Notes: a model not told the origin generated them from the letters alone. DNA of 64,000 bases from Rutpela maculata (GCA_936432065.2 OW386290.2:50920843-50984842), one strand, 5' to 3'. Shown: positions 44,330-55,732, numbered from the stretch's first letter. Translations and numbers: made by a program.

Positions 44330-45862
44330 ACAACACATATTAGAGTGGAATAGACCGTAGTAAGCAGTTAGTATAACTGAATTGTCTACAACAGGGTATA
44401 AATTTCTCAAAACGTAAATATTTTTGAAGAGTTTTTTTGACAGTTGATCTATGTGTTTCCCAAGAAAGCCTAGAGTTTAGGTGTATTCCAAGAAATTTAA
44501 CTGATGCCGGGTTATCAAAATTACAGCGTTTTAGTGTAAATATGCATTTCATAGTTTTACTTTCATTGAGGTGTAGTTGATTTACTGTAAATCATGTGGA
44601 GGCCTCTGATTGTGTTTTATTCATTAAATTTAAAAGCTGTTCTAAGTTGTTATGTTCATTCAGAGTAGTCGTATCAGCTGGTATAAAACTAGATCACTAT
44701 TTGGAAGGGAGTTAGTTATATTATCGTTTACGTAGATGAGAAACAGCAACGGCCGCAGTATTGACCCTTGTGGCACTCCATATTTGATAGAACTTAAGCT
44801 AGAATTCATGTCATTATAGTGGACCATTTGTTGTCTATTGGTTAGATATGGATTGAATAATTTTAGTACTCAAGAGATTAAATCCATAAAAATTTAGTTT
44901 TTGAATTAATTTATCATGTGCTACACAATCAAAAGCCTTACTCAGGTCACAGAATGTTCCACCTATATATATTACCTCATCAAATCCCTTGGAGATCTTA
45001 TCTTATCAAGTGTTAAAATTGCCATTTCCGTATTACGATTTTGTCTGAAACCAAATTGTTCATTAATAAATAAACTATTGCTTTCGAAGTACTCTGCTAT
45101 TTGCTTGGCTAAAAGCCCTTCCACTATCTTGGCAATGATAGGAACTAAAGATATCGGTCTATATAGTTACCTGGGTCATCGGGGTTTCCACTTTTAAAGA
45201 TTGGGATCACTTTAGCAATTTTTAGAGAGTCTGGAAATTCACCTGTCTTTATGGATAAATTTACTAAGTGCGTTATAGGTGATATTATTATGTTTTTGAT
45301 TTGTTTTATGATTTTTACATTTATACCATAAATATCCAGAGAGTTTTTATTCTTTAAATTATTAATTGCCTCCCGTACTTCATTGAATGTTACTTCATGA
45401 AATTTAAATGTTTTATTAATATTTTTGTTCAAGAATTCGTCAGGTAGATGCCTTACTGTTTGTAGTTTTGATACTAGTACTTCTGCCTGATTAACGAAGT
45501 AATTGTTAAAATCAGAGGGATTTATTGCGACGTCTAGAGAAGCATGAACTTTTGGCCTACAATTATTAATTACCTCCCACATTGATTTAGAAGAGTTGTT
45601 TTTTTAATTTATGTACTCACTATTTATTCTTTTTTTTTGTATTTAGAATTTCAACTCTATATTGTCTTTTTTTTTCCACATACATGTTTTTGCTTTCATT
45701 AGTGGGGGACTGTTTACACACATTATGCAAGAACCCAAACATATCTCTCATATTTTTTAGATATTCATTAAACCACAATATGATTTTTTAATGTGTTAGT
45801 AGTAATTACTTTTACTGGAAAAGCAAGTTTTATATTTATTACAATCTTGTCGATGAACATGT
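44330..45862 (-). mobile_element. LINE-C: 5'-truncated, decayed relative of LINE-B
   Basis: Minus-strand order: VVFNEYLKNMRDMFGFLHNV (about 45700-45790) aligns with the LINE-B linker WFTKELRDMRDTLHFMQ. The open piece 45582-45145 (DFNNYFVNQAEVLVSKLQ ... NLKNKNSLDIYGINVKIIKQ ... KVIPIFKSGNPDDPGNY) aligns with LINE-B residues about 385-510. Frameshifted RT pieces follow (TFCDLSKAFDC near 44930-44965, a GVPQGS-like block near 44760-44790). Then 44552-44340 (SVKFLGIHLNSRLSWETH) aligns with the post-RT region. It is 5'-truncated near 45862, where tandem repeats begin. Confidence 0.8.
45145..45582 (-). pseudogene. LINE-C linker/RT N-terminus fragment
   Basis: 145 open residues beginning MWEVINNCRPKVHASLDVAI, with NNLKNKNSLDIYGINVKIIK and SPITHLVNLSIKTGEFPDSL, then KVIPIFKSGNPDDPGNY before a frameshift. 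It is clearly homologous to LINE-B ORF2 around residues 360-510. The RT catalytic blocks are downstream in broken frames. Confidence 0.75.
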
Positions 45863-45863
45863 C

Positions 45864-46660
45864 CCATTTCCCCAGAAGAGCCCGTCGCTGGAATATCATG
45901 TTTCCGATTTATGCGATTTCAGAAATACGGGTAGCCTTTAGACCAGTTTTCACCCCTTCAAAAAGTGAAAATCGAGATTTCGTCTTACTCGTGTCTAATA
46001 GATCCCAAAAAAAAATATTTCTGCCAAATTTCACGTTTCCGAAAAGCTTAAAAACCCCTCCCCGTTCACCCATTCGGGGGGTTACTTTTTGAAAACCGTC
46101 GAATATGTGTCTCCTTATTTCCTCAGAAGAGCCCGTTTTTGGAATATCACGTTTCTGACTTACGTGATTTCAGAGATACAGGTACCCTTTAGACCATCTA
46201 CCACCCCCGTTTTTACCCCTTCAAAAATTGAAAATCGAAATTTCGTCTTACTCGTGTCTAATAGATTCCAATAAAGAGTATATCTGCCAAATTACATGCT
46301 CCTAAATCTAACCGTTTTCGAAAAGCTTAAAGACCTGCCGGAACACCCTTTCGGGGGTCTATTTTTGAAAACCGTCGAATACATGTCTTTTTATTTCTTC
46401 AGAAGAGTCTATTGCTTGAATAATCACGTTTCTGACTTACGCGATTACAAAATACGGGTGGGCTTTAAACCATCTACCACCCCCGTTTTCTCCCCTTCAG
46501 AAAGTGAAACAGATTTCAACAAAAAATATTTCTTCCAAATTTCACGTATCTAGATGTAACCGTTTCCGAAAAAGCCTAAAATTTCAACCCCCTTTTTCAC
46601 CCTCTTGGGGGTCGAATTTCGAAAAATCTTCTTAGTGGTTGCCTACGTCGGAAGGCGAGG
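45864..46660. repeat. Tandem repeat, about 250-276-bp units, three to four copies
   Basis: AGAAGAGCCCG or AGAAGAGTCT starts at 45874, 46125 and 46401 (spacings 251 and 276). Each unit continues with TTTCTGACTTA-like, CCTTTAGACCA, ACCCCTTCAAAAA and TTCGGGGG words. The last partial unit passes into CTACGTCGGAAGGCGAGGAA, a CAGTCAGTCAGTCAGT tract (about 46725-46745) and a TATATATATAGATT word. This is probably a non-coding dispersed family with internal repeats. Open frames across it are short. Confidence 0.75.
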
Positions 46661-47880
46661 AACCTTTGCAAAATTTGAAGTTTCTAGACCCAGCGGTTTG
46701 AGCTGTCCATTGATAGATCAATCAGTCAATCAGTCAGTCAGTGAGTTAGTCAGGTTATTCTTTTATATATATAGATTGTTTAAAATAAAACTATCAGATA
46801 GATATATCAATAGTTCTGTGCAAATGTAGAACACACTACCGGGCGTCAAATTTGACGCGACACCAATTTATTTATTAAGGGGCGCCAGCCGCGTTCTGTC
46901 CCGTTCTTCCACTCCCAGACAGGTTCGAGATAAGATGCACTTCGACAGCCGAGTAATGGATCAAGGCTGCACTACCTTAGATCATCAACGACGCTCTCTC
47001 TGGATGTGAGATTTCCTTGTTTTAGGGTTTTGATACCTTTTGAATAATTAAATTTTTGCATAAAAAAATCACAATCGTAGAATTTCTCTCCGACGGGATT
47101 GATTTTTTGACGTGACTCTCACGTTTTTATCTGCTAATAACGGACTCTACACCCAAGGATTTCTGAGAAAAATGCATAAAAAAATCCCTATCAAACTTCC
47201 ATTAGGCAACCAGAAGGTTGAGTGTTAATGTTAGTTAACTCGACACATCCAGTCTTCCAAACGAAAGTTCCAGGGATGGTAGACTAGCAACAAGCCTCAA
47301 GGTCAATTAAAATGCAATTAGTTCAAAGAATCCGTTTATTTAACAGATATGGCTATATACAAAAATGAATATAGCAAAAATTCTTATTTAAAGAATCACA
47401 CCTTTCCCAATTAAGGCAAATGGCTTTCTGACCAAGCTTTTTAAAGGAGTCATAGACTTTTTGTAATTTTATAATTACGGCTGACTGGTTATAACATAAA
47501 AATGTTTTACTAAAAAAATTTAGTTTCGGTAGAGACTACTTAGCTTTAAAGTTCTCGTATAATGGCAGTTCATGTACTAAAACACATCCATGAGGACTTA
47601 TTATTACATAAGTTTGATAGCGTTCGGTCAGTCCACAACTTACTTGCCCCTATGTAGTTGTTCAATAATAGCAAAATTGCGACGATCCGCCTTCGAGCGA
47701 CTTTTGGGCAAAATTGAATTTTTGGTTTTTTATGCACCAGGCGTTTTCCTCTATAACTTTATTATTTGGAAAGCCCTGTTATTGGCTTTCCTATCATCGC
47801 TTTGTTTAGAATATTCAGCACGCTCGATCAAATTGCGAGCCGCTGGTTGAATCCAAACTCGTTTTATGCAAGAAACCGGC
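46661..47880. other. Tail of the repeat family, then unassigned sequence
   Basis: A short palindrome GCGTCAAATTTGACGC lies at about 46843-46858, within CCGGGCGTCAAATTTGACGC. AT-rich sequence follows, with a few broken protein-like stretches after about 47590 that may be the decayed N-terminal part of the pseudogene at 47882. No complete feature is seen. Confidence 0.35.
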
Positions 47881-47881
47881 C

Positions 47882-48348
47882 TTGTGCATGTTCATTGATT
47901 TTTATCAAATTTTTGCTTATCGGCGCTACGCCATCTTTGTCAAGTTCGTCGGTTTCGCCTTTCAGATGCATTGCTTCGTTGAAATTTTATGTTCAGTCTT
48001 TAGAACGGGACATTCAATGACCGTTCCTCATTTACAAGTACAAAATTGGTTGTTTGGAGAAGAGCATCACCTAGATCCAACAGGTTGGGGTTGGAAAAAC
48101 GAGAACGATAAGCTGATCCCCATAAGGATGACACAATCACCTGGCCCACCGAATATAATGAAGTTGATATTCTGTGGATGTAAAACCGACTGCGGTTTTC
48201 CTGTGGGTGTAGGAAGAACGGCCTGATTTGCAATATCGCTTGCAAAAATTTTGTCGGCTCAAATTGCACCAAATTGCACCAAGAAGTATTCCACAGAACA
48301 ATTAATTGCCGCCGAAAATGACACTCTCGATGAAGAAAGTACTACCTA
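47882..48348 (+). pseudogene. Cysteine-rich transposon-associated protein, C-terminal part, frameshifted
   Basis: From 47882 the frame reads MCMFIDFYQIFAYRRYAIFV ... VPHLQVQNWLFGEEHHLDPT, GWGWKNENDKLIPIRMTQSP and GPPNIMKLIFCGCKTDCGFP. A one-base shift near 48200 then continues CGCRKNGLICNIACKNFVGS, NCTK and an acidic end. The order of a basic R-Y-x-FVK segment, L-x-VQ-x-W, DP-x-x-WGWK, and a C-x-C-x3-C ... C-x-C-x3-GL-x-C-x3-C-x6-C cluster is, from memory, a recurring layout in uncharacterised proteins scattered through insect genomes, probably transposon-encoded. The function is unknown to me. Confidence 0.55.
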
Positions 48349-48602
48349 ACGTATCAGTTGATGAGGCGGATGATATTTAGAATAAACTGTAAAATTAAGA
48401 AAAGTTTTTTTGATAACTTTATGTATTTGTGAAAAGAAATATAAAGTTCAGATATTTTTGAAATTGTGCCTGCATATATTTTCTGTACCCATACCTTTCA
48501 TTTACCCCCCTCGAATAGTTTCAATTGAATCAACTATTCCAACTCTGGTGATAAAGTAAGTTCATTGAAAAAGAGAGGACATGCCCATTTTGTGTATGTT
48601 AA

Positions 48603-48960
48603 GAGGTTGCCGATGTCAGATTCGGGACGAGCGACCCGAAAAACCCCCGGGTAACGAGTTTCGATAGATTTGATAAGTAATGTCAGTAAAACTCCAGGAG
48701 ATGACGTTATTAGCCAGGTCGCGCGCACCAGGTCCTCCGGAGGAGGTTGCCGATGTCAGATTCGGGATGAGCGACCCAGAAAAACCCCCGGGTAACGGGT
48801 TTCGATCGATTTTCTATGAGTTTACAGGGAACTCCAGGTGATGACGTTCCTGGTGCCGTCCTGACCTCCAGGTGCACAGGGGGCTCATTTGGACATCACA
48901 TTCAGATCGAGCGACTCAAAAACCTCCGGGTACCGAAATTCGTATGATTCGGGAGTTTTT
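48603..48960. repeat. Tandem repeat, 140-bp unit, three copies
   Basis: GATGTCAGATTCGGGA at 48612 and 48752, and the diverged GACATCACATTCAGAT at 48892, are spaced exactly 140 bp. Each is followed by GAGCGACCCRAAAAACCYCC and GGGTAACG-like words. The region is GC-richer than its surroundings and non-coding. Confidence 0.8.
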
Positions 48961-49579
48961 ATTTTTTTATTTTTTCTTCATCATTTGAAAATATGCACTT
49001 ACAAGAATGCACTTTTCGATACAGCAATGCAATTTCAAAAAAGTACTGAAACGCCCTGTATCTAGGTCGTGTATTTGCAAATTAATTTCCTAAATTGTAA
49101 ATAGAATTTGCTTATTTACAAATTTTAAAACAATTCTAATCAAAATTAAATATTTCAAAATAACCATTAAAAATATTTCATACATAATTTCCTTAAATAC
49201 AGAAATATTATTTTATTATAATACTTCTTAAAGCATTTTACTAGGATTGAAAACGACGTTGAAAGTCGAGCTTCGCACTGAGCGTATCGCTTAAAGAATG
49301 TGTTACATAAACAAACAAGTCAGAAACGCAAGCGATTACAGGCCGTATTTCTAATGCAGTTAAGCCCGAGACTTTCTTGTAAAATAGCCTAAATTACGAC
49401 CCGTTCAAAATTCACTCCTTTTTTAACTATTCCAGTCACTCTCACGTATAACGTAATTTTGTTTCTTTATTACATCGCGTATAAATACCATGAAACACAG
49501 CACATCATGATCATTATTTGATCAACCTTCTTGGTGCACCCATCTCCGTGTTCACCTGTGTTTTTCATCTGCGTCCTTT
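48961..49579. other. AT-rich stretch with no recognised feature
   Basis: No ORF, exon or clear repeat is seen here. Confidence 0.4.
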
Positions 49580-49974
49580 CCCAGGTAGCAAAGGCACGTG
49601 AAAATGACGTGAAAAAATGGTCAGGGGTGACGAGAAATGACGAGTTAGATGACGTAAATGAAACGTGAAAATGACTACCTAATGTCTCAGACGAATGACG
49701 TCTTTTTCAGGTTATATTTGGTAATCCCTCCACAGATTTTTAGTAATAGGAACATATAAAACTACATACTAGTTAGTAATCTACTTGATAAAAACAAAAT
49801 AATTAATGCATAAATAAGTTTTGTCCTAATGAATTTGTTTGTTAGCCATCCGTAATTTTATTTACATTAACATATCTAATACTGTTTACCATCACTTCAA
49901 CTTTTTCTCACAAGGGTTGCCTGCAAATTATAATGTTTATTAAAGTTATTAAATTCATTTTTACTTACCTTTAC

Positions 49975-50170
49975 CAATTGCGCTCCGTAGGATTCGAACC
50001 TACATGTCTCCCGTTGTCCGTATTACAGTACTGACGCAAATCAAATCAAATCAAAAACTAGTTTATTTAAAATTAAAATAATACAGCATTTGACCCTCCC
50101 CAGGTACTCGCTTCGGAGCCAGTCAGACATCCAGTACTGACGCTTCAACCAACTGAGCTAGCTTGGCGAC
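49975..50170 (-). pseudogene. tRNA-like sequence split by a retroposon tail
   Basis: The minus strand has a perfect A-box type TAGCTCAGTTGG (plus 50149-50160) and a perfect B-box type GGTTCGAATCC (plus 49990-50000), with a T-stem GTAGG/CCTAC. A 94-bp insert separates the halves. After removing the insert and one copy of the duplication, an anticodon-like loop CTGTAAT (GTA) remains, but acceptor and D stems mispair. It is a tRNA pseudogene or tRNA-derived SINE head. Confidence 0.65.
50026..50143 (-). mobile_element. Short retroposon 3' end with 12-bp target duplication
   Basis: CAGTACTGACGC occurs at 50026-50037 and 50132-50143. Between them are 94 bp that on the minus strand end in TTTGATTTGATTTGATTT, a (GATTT)n tail. 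The start of that tail region resembles 4451-4490. This is a severely 5'-truncated LINE or SINE insertion into the tRNA-like sequence. Confidence 0.85.
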
Positions 50171-50744
50171 CGCTATTTCGGATGCTAAAAGCAGTATTTA
50201 TTGTGGTGAATGAAGTCTTTATTATGTGAAATTGGATTTCTTGCCTTATTTAAAATATATGAAAATCTTTCAGGTTCTCGCTTCGAGTTACTAGTATTTT
50301 TATTTATTTATAATTATTAAGAAGAACTTATTTAATTTAATTAAACTGTCACCAGTGTCACCTGAGAAGTACGAGTAGTTGTTGAACATAATTATTGCAT
50401 TAATTAGTATTAGTATAGCGGTTCGTTAAAAAAAATATATTTTCCCCAGATCTCGAAATTGAAGAGCAGAGAGGGAGAAATCCGAAAAAAAAATTTCCTT
50501 ATCTCAAATTTGATGAGCGGTGGAGGGGAAGTCAGGAGTCAACTATTTTAAGAATTAAAGTTTTAAGTTGAGGTACTTATACAAACCTGGGAAGCGTGTT
50601 GGAGAAAAAACGGTAAAGGTGTAATATCGTCATCTACAACATAAATAGAATATTTAATGGTCTAAAACAGACCTAAAATTGAAAAAAACCAATAAGCAAT
50701 TATTACCTTAAAAAAAACAACTAAAATTTTTTTCGCAATAAAAA

Positions 50745-50830
50745 AAAACGGAATGAGCAGGGGCCGAACCACCGACCTCATGACTTGGAAGACGACGCCT
50801 TAAGCAGTCGGCCACCAACCTTTCTGAGGC
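50745..50830 (-). pseudogene. Second tRNA-like sequence
   Basis: The minus strand reads GTTGGTGGCCGACTGCTTAA then GGCG, close to the A-box region of Ser/Leu-type tRNAs. It ends in GGTTCGGCCCC (plus 50760-50770), close to the B-box consensus. There is no long variable arm and the stems are imperfect, so it is not a functional tRNA. Same orientation as the tRNA-like sequence at 49975-50170. Confidence 0.55.
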
Positions 50831-51310
50831 TACTTGCCTAAAGACTTTATAGTTGGAACTGGAACACGTAACGGATAGATTTTGCTTTTTAATGCATTTT
50901 AATCTAATTTTATTATTAAAAGAATAGATAGAAATATAATTTAAACAAATAAACTGCCGAATCTTTGCAAACTCTTTCGAATATAAATTATTTTGGATAA
51001 TGTTAAAAAACATTATATCCTCGAATAAAAACGCCAATACTTATCCCTCACGACACGGTTTATTTTTTTTTAAACTTTACACTCTGGTTACGATAACAAA
51101 ATGCCATTAGCAAGTTTTAAAGTTTGTAATCCGATAAAATATAAATTAATTTAACACCAAAAAAAGACGACAATACGACGTGATGTGTAGCACATCATTT
51201 TAATGTCATTTATAAGACGTCATTCTGTCGTCGATTTTTAGTGCCCTGATGTCTTTTTGACCAGAATCACCAGATTTTGACGTCATTATAACGTACCCTT
51301 GCTACCTGGG

Positions 51311-52400
51311 TTATGGTAACGTTCATTGAAATACAGGTTGAATATTTGGCTATGTGTGCCCAGAAATTATTTAACACTCCTTGGTATTTATTCTGTGTTT
51401 TTGTATGTGACCTTACGGTTTCGTTCATAGAAGCACAGTTTAAACATCGTAGCTGTGTAAACGCCAAGGGTCAGTTGAATTACTCCGGGGGGGTGTTTAG
51501 TCGCTGTCTGTCTGCAACCTTCTGGAGAAGGCTTCGTTGACAGGCTAAGCGATTGGATATTCGCCGTTGTAGTCCAACAGTCCGCCGGGGCTAGTCCTTT
51601 ATAAAAGAGTAAAAAATGGACAACCTACACGAATCGAGGTCCGGGCCAGTGAGGGTCACATTTCAGGACGTCGCCGTGTGTCAAAACCTAAGTATTAAAA
51701 TTACCTAATTATTAATTCTCCGTTGTCATTTGTTTTTGGCTTAACTGTTAAATACTAACTAAATTGCACATTCAGATTATTTTCCAAATTCACGTAATAC
51801 AATGACAACATTAAATGAAGTTCAACTCTTTACAGTTGCGACTCTATATCTTCGTCCAATCTATTTACATCAACTTTATGCTAAACTGTGGTACTTTGAT
51901 TATAGCTTACTGATTTAAATTCATTTTCAATATTCAAATTAATTATATAACTCACGATTGTGATTATGGAAGGTTTTCTTTGGGTTTTTTTTTTAAATGT
52001 TAATACAACGATTGTTGTTTAATATGATTACTCCGATCAGCTATGTAAATAATATTTAGTACAGCCGCAAATGGGTTATTGCAGATTTTGCAGTTAATTA
52101 TTCCTCAGCAGTTGCAGTTAAGGATTCTTGATTGCTATCTCTGTAATTTATACCTCATCAATTTTATCATTTACATGTGATAAGATTTGAACACAGCTCT
52201 ATATTATCAATGTTATTTTCGGAGATTTTCGAAAGGCAAACACAAGATTTTGTTGGTTGTCACTTCATCTATAGCACCGATACTACGAATATACAAATAA
52301 CAACGATACAACGAAATGGGATCAATTGATCTCGGCCAAGTGCAATTGTAACTAGCCACAACAAACAACTCTTCGCTTCGAACCATTGAAACCAAATCTG
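51311..52400. other. Unassigned sequence
   Basis: AT-rich, with a slightly GC-richer patch at about 51460-51680. Open frames are short and unconvincing. No TIRs were found. Confidence 0.35.
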
Positions 52401-53230
52401 CGATAACTGTGGCAATTTAATTTTGCCTTTTATCATCATATATATATATATATATCATGACTGGAAAATTTCCCGAGCTGTGTCAAATTTTACGTATGTC
52501 GACGTCAATTATAAAGCTTTCAGGATAATGACAATTGTCATTGTAAACAATTCATTTTATTGTTTACGTAGCTGATCTGATTATTTTACGAATTATTGTG
52601 ACGATTGTCCCAACGAATACTTTCCTTCTTTTCATGTGGCAATTGCCACAACAGTTGTATAATCCAGTGGTGGCTCGTGATATTGTCTGCAGAGGAGGCT
52701 TGATATTTTGAAAGACAATTAGATACATTTCTACAAGTAAAAGGTATTAATTTGGAAGATTGGAAGTTATGCTGCTTCTTCCAAAGGGAGGCTCAGCCTC
52801 CCCTGCCTCCCCTGACGAGCCGCCACTGATATATATAATCTATACAAAGGAATATGACAATAATTGTCTAAAATAGACGTATTAAAACGTTTTCTGTTTT
52901 CTTTTAATATTTTACTTTTTCAGGAATAAGTGATTAAATAAAAATATAATTCTTTAGACAAAATAAATCAATCACAAATGCAATTTGTAAAATCAACTAT
53001 TAAATGAGTGTCTCCAAAATTAAGATAAATAAATTAATCAGTAAATAGAAACAAGTAATATCAAACTCTATAAAGAATCTGTTTTTAACAAAACTACTAT
53101 CACAACATAAATTTGGGTCCTACTTTTAAAAATCTAGACGATCACGTAAACTGCCAAATTTACATATTTTTCTGTCTCAATGAAAAACAGAGATAAATAT
53201 ACGACTGGGGTTGGTGCCGTTTCAGTACAA
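52400..53230. repeat. Dispersed repeat related to 21.5-22.1 kb, interrupted by a hAT MITE
   Basis: AATCTAGACGATCACGTAAA at about 53139 and GATAAATATACGACTGGGG at about 53192 match 21935-22005 and 30816-30886. The GACGATTGTC and GGCAATTGCCAC motifs at 52590-52650 match the 21.3-21.6 kb block. A (TA)n run is at about 52438-52456. Confidence 0.55.
52657..52840. mobile_element. hAT-type MITE (164 bp)
   Basis: The element 52665-52828 opens CAGTGGTGGCTCGTGA and closes with the complement of CAGTGGCGGCTCGTCAGGGG. GTATAATC precedes it (52657-52664). ATATAATC follows (52833-52840) after a short AT expansion, fitting an 8-bp duplication that has since slipped. Near the right end GGGAGGCTCAGCCTCCC is self-complementary. 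Confidence 0.75.
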
Positions 53231-53350
53231 GACCAAAATCATGGAGGTAGAATATAAATATTTAACCTCCTTGGACCAAAATATGGCACAAAATTTCTAG
53301 ACGAATGCAAAAAACCCCATCTCAATCCGACTTACTGCAAAAAAAAATGT

Positions 53351-53396
53351 GGAAATATAACACAAAAATATGGGGCTATTTTTGTGTTATATTTCC
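53351..53396. repeat. Perfect 20-bp-stem hairpin, 6-nt loop
   Basis: GGAAATATAACACAAAAATA (53351-53370) and its exact complement (53377-53396) flank the loop TGGGGC. It could be a structured RNA element, or the product of a local template switch. Confidence 0.8.
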
Positions 53397-53859
53397 TCGA
53401 CTAAGTGAATAGATGAGAAATGCTGCTGCTGTTTTGGAATTCATGAATTCACCAAAACTTTTAAATTTACATCATCCGGTTAGTGCCATCTATAATATAG
53501 GTACACACTAAACACGGTGAAATGATATTACCAGGAAGGAACCTTCCTGGATATTGCACATGAACATGGCACATTTAAGTCATAGATCATAAATTGTAGG
53601 TCGATAATTTAATTCTCCAGATGATTATAATAATAATATGAAAGTTGCAAGAAGGAGAAAGAAGAGGTGTTTTCAAATAATACATATAGGTAGGTACCTA
53701 CATACCTATTGATAATTTTAGGTCGTCAAAAATTCACTCCCAACTCGCAGTCACAGAAGAAATAATTTTTTCTGTTTCGCCGTCCTGTACTTCTCGTTGA
53801 AATAGGTGCGCGGCTAATATGGGATCGACGAAGGATTTTATGATTTGAACCTTTTGTTG

Positions 53860-54798
53860 GTTTGGATTAGAGATGGTACGAAAGAACTGAACCTGTTCTT
53901 TCGGAACAGGTCCGAGCTAACAGTTCCGCGGAACAGTTCTCAGATTTAGAAAATACTAGTTCCGACTCCGCTGGACAGTCATGCGTTTGAGCGGAGCACT
54001 GAGCACATGATACTAGTTCCGACTCCGCTGGACTGTCATGCGTTTGAGCGGAGCACTGAGCACATGATAACGTTGTACCTTCTGACACGGAGCCGGAGTG
54101 GAGTGAGCAGATCAGACTTGCGGACTTTTTGGTATTGGTGGTAAGTGGTAGTATTTGTGTGGGATGTATATAATAATAATAAATTCTGTTTAATTAGTGT
54201 TAAGTATTACAAAAATGTAGCTCTAGCATTTTTTAACTCGAGGAGTTTTAGGAATAGTTTGAAGCATTAGGTGAATATTTTGACTTATTTCCATGTAACA
54301 ATGAAATGAATTGAAGAAATGGTAAAACTTAGAAATGAAATACTCACAGTTCTAAATCGCATTACAAAACAAATTAAAAGTATATTAATTTATTATGACA
54401 CCCTCTACTCTTATTCAGAGTTCAAATACTAGTTCATATCGGTTTTGATATACAGGACGTATTTTGTATTGACCACTTTCTTTTCAAGAGCTTGGAGCTC
54501 TGGAGATTTCAAAATCAAAACTTTGAATGGAGTATATAATTGACATGTCAGTTTTCAACATTCAACAACCAATCAGCATTCTTGTTTCAAAAAAATCAGG
54601 ACTCCAAGCACTTGAAAAGAAAGCGGTGTCATTATGGAGCATATGGAGCTGCGAGTGCGAAAGAACGGGCAATCACTAATGCCGGACTCGGAGCAGGTCG
54701 GAATCGGAACAGGTTTTTGGAACAGGTATACCTTTTTACCCGGAACAGTTCCGACCTGTTCCGAGAAAAATCCACTCAGTATCATCTCTAGTTTGGAT
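53860..54798. mobile_element. hAT element, non-autonomous, exact 8-bp target duplication
   Basis: The element 53868-54790 (923 bp) has ends TAGAGATGGTAC and the complement of TAGAGATGATAC. GTTTGGAT flanks it exactly at 53860-53867 and 54791-54798. Sub-terminal GGAACAGG/CCTGTTC words repeat near both ends. No transposase is seen. The open frames at its ends are translations of the repeats. The exact duplication suggests a fairly young insertion. Confidence 0.93.
53953..54066. repeat. 57-bp tandem duplication inside the hAT element
   Basis: ATACTAGTTCCGACTCCGCT at 53953 recurs at 54010. The 57-bp units differ at about one base (ACAGTC/ACTGTC). Each unit contains inverted CTCCGCT/AGCGGAG words. 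Confidence 0.9.
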
Positions 54799-54943
54799 GT
54801 TATATTACGAAGATCAATATTCTAGGCCACCTATATTGAGTTTATGTTACCTATGAGTTTTATTTTTTATTCCACATAAAGAAAACTTACAGACTTTACG
54901 GTACAAACTCCTGAAATACTTTTGTAATAACATCTACTGACTG

Positions 54944-55732
54944 CTAGAGGGCCGAAAATATTCGTATTGATTTTTTGACCTTGAGTAGTCACGTAGGCAT
55001 TCTAGGCACACGGGTAGCCAGTGAAACGAAACAGGAAAGCAGCCATTTTATTTTATACCAGTACTTCGTCGAAGGTGTATCAGAGCTAACGTACACTCGA
55101 GAAAGTTTTGAAGAGGAATAATAAATAGTGTAGCGAATGGATTTTCTTACAGAAATAAAAGATTTTGAAACCTATGTTAATATCTGTTTATAATTATTGT
55201 AGTTTCTGAATATTTTTATTTTGTCCAGTCATTTAAATTATTACTAGCGGCGTAGGGTTATTGATCATGCACAAATCCTAATTGAAAGGTGGATTGTAGG
55301 TACCCTATTTTGGGCTTAGTACCTAACTTTACTAGGGTACCTACCTACCCACTAGGTAGGTAGGGTACTCGCTTATCGAGTACCTACTAGGTATTTCGAT
55401 TTAAACATTTCATCAATTCCAAATATTTTCTCAAAATACCTGCTCATTTCGAACAAAACGAATACTATATAAATAAAAGTGAGGTACCTACGAATACGTA
55501 CGTGCAACGATATACGTAATATTTGGAACAGAAAGAAAACTTGCGTATTAGTAACGATTGGGTAGGTGAAATCTTAACGACTAAAAAACAATTGCATTTG
55601 TTTACGTGGAACATTTTGTAGTGTCTAATACAATAGAATTGTACGGATACATTTAAAAAGAATAACCATTGTGCCAGAATGCACTGAATTTTGTATATAC
55701 CGTTGTTAAACAACACAACTGTACCCACCCCT
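54944..55732. repeat. Tandem duplication, unit 1 (789 bp)
   Basis: The sequence from CTAGAGGGCCGAAAATATTC (54944) to TACCCACCCCT recurs exactly 789 bp on. CTAGA is shared by the left edge, the junction and the right edge (54944, 55733, 56522), a 5-bp microhomology. The content is non-coding and includes a dense cluster of TAGGTACC/GGTACCTA words at about 55300-55395. Confidence 0.95.

Larger units (their letters stand above)
49580..51310. mobile_element. TIR element (1,731 bp) carrying two tRNA-like modules
   Basis: The left end CCCAGGTAGCAAAGGCACGT and the right end, whose complement reads CCCAGGTAGCAAGGGTACGT, agree at 18 of 20 bases. Similarity extends into TGACGT words. Both sub-terminal regions are dense in TGACG/TGACGTCA motifs. 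Flanking bases are TT on both sides, so at most a 2-bp target duplication is visible. There is no transposase. The superfamily is undetermined. Confidence 0.7.

Noticed and set aside
47590..47850. 86-codon ORF as a separate gene
   Set aside because: No recognisable features; it lies upstream of, and out of frame with, the cysteine-rich pseudogene and is probably part of its decay.
49975..50830. Functional tRNA genes
   Set aside because: A- and B-box words are good, but stems mispair. One copy is split by an insertion and the other lacks the long arm expected of its Ser/Leu-like head.
53867..54088. ORF with a SAQTHDSPAESELVSCAQC-like repeat
   Set aside because: It is a translation of the 57-bp duplication and TIR of a non-autonomous hAT element, not a gene.
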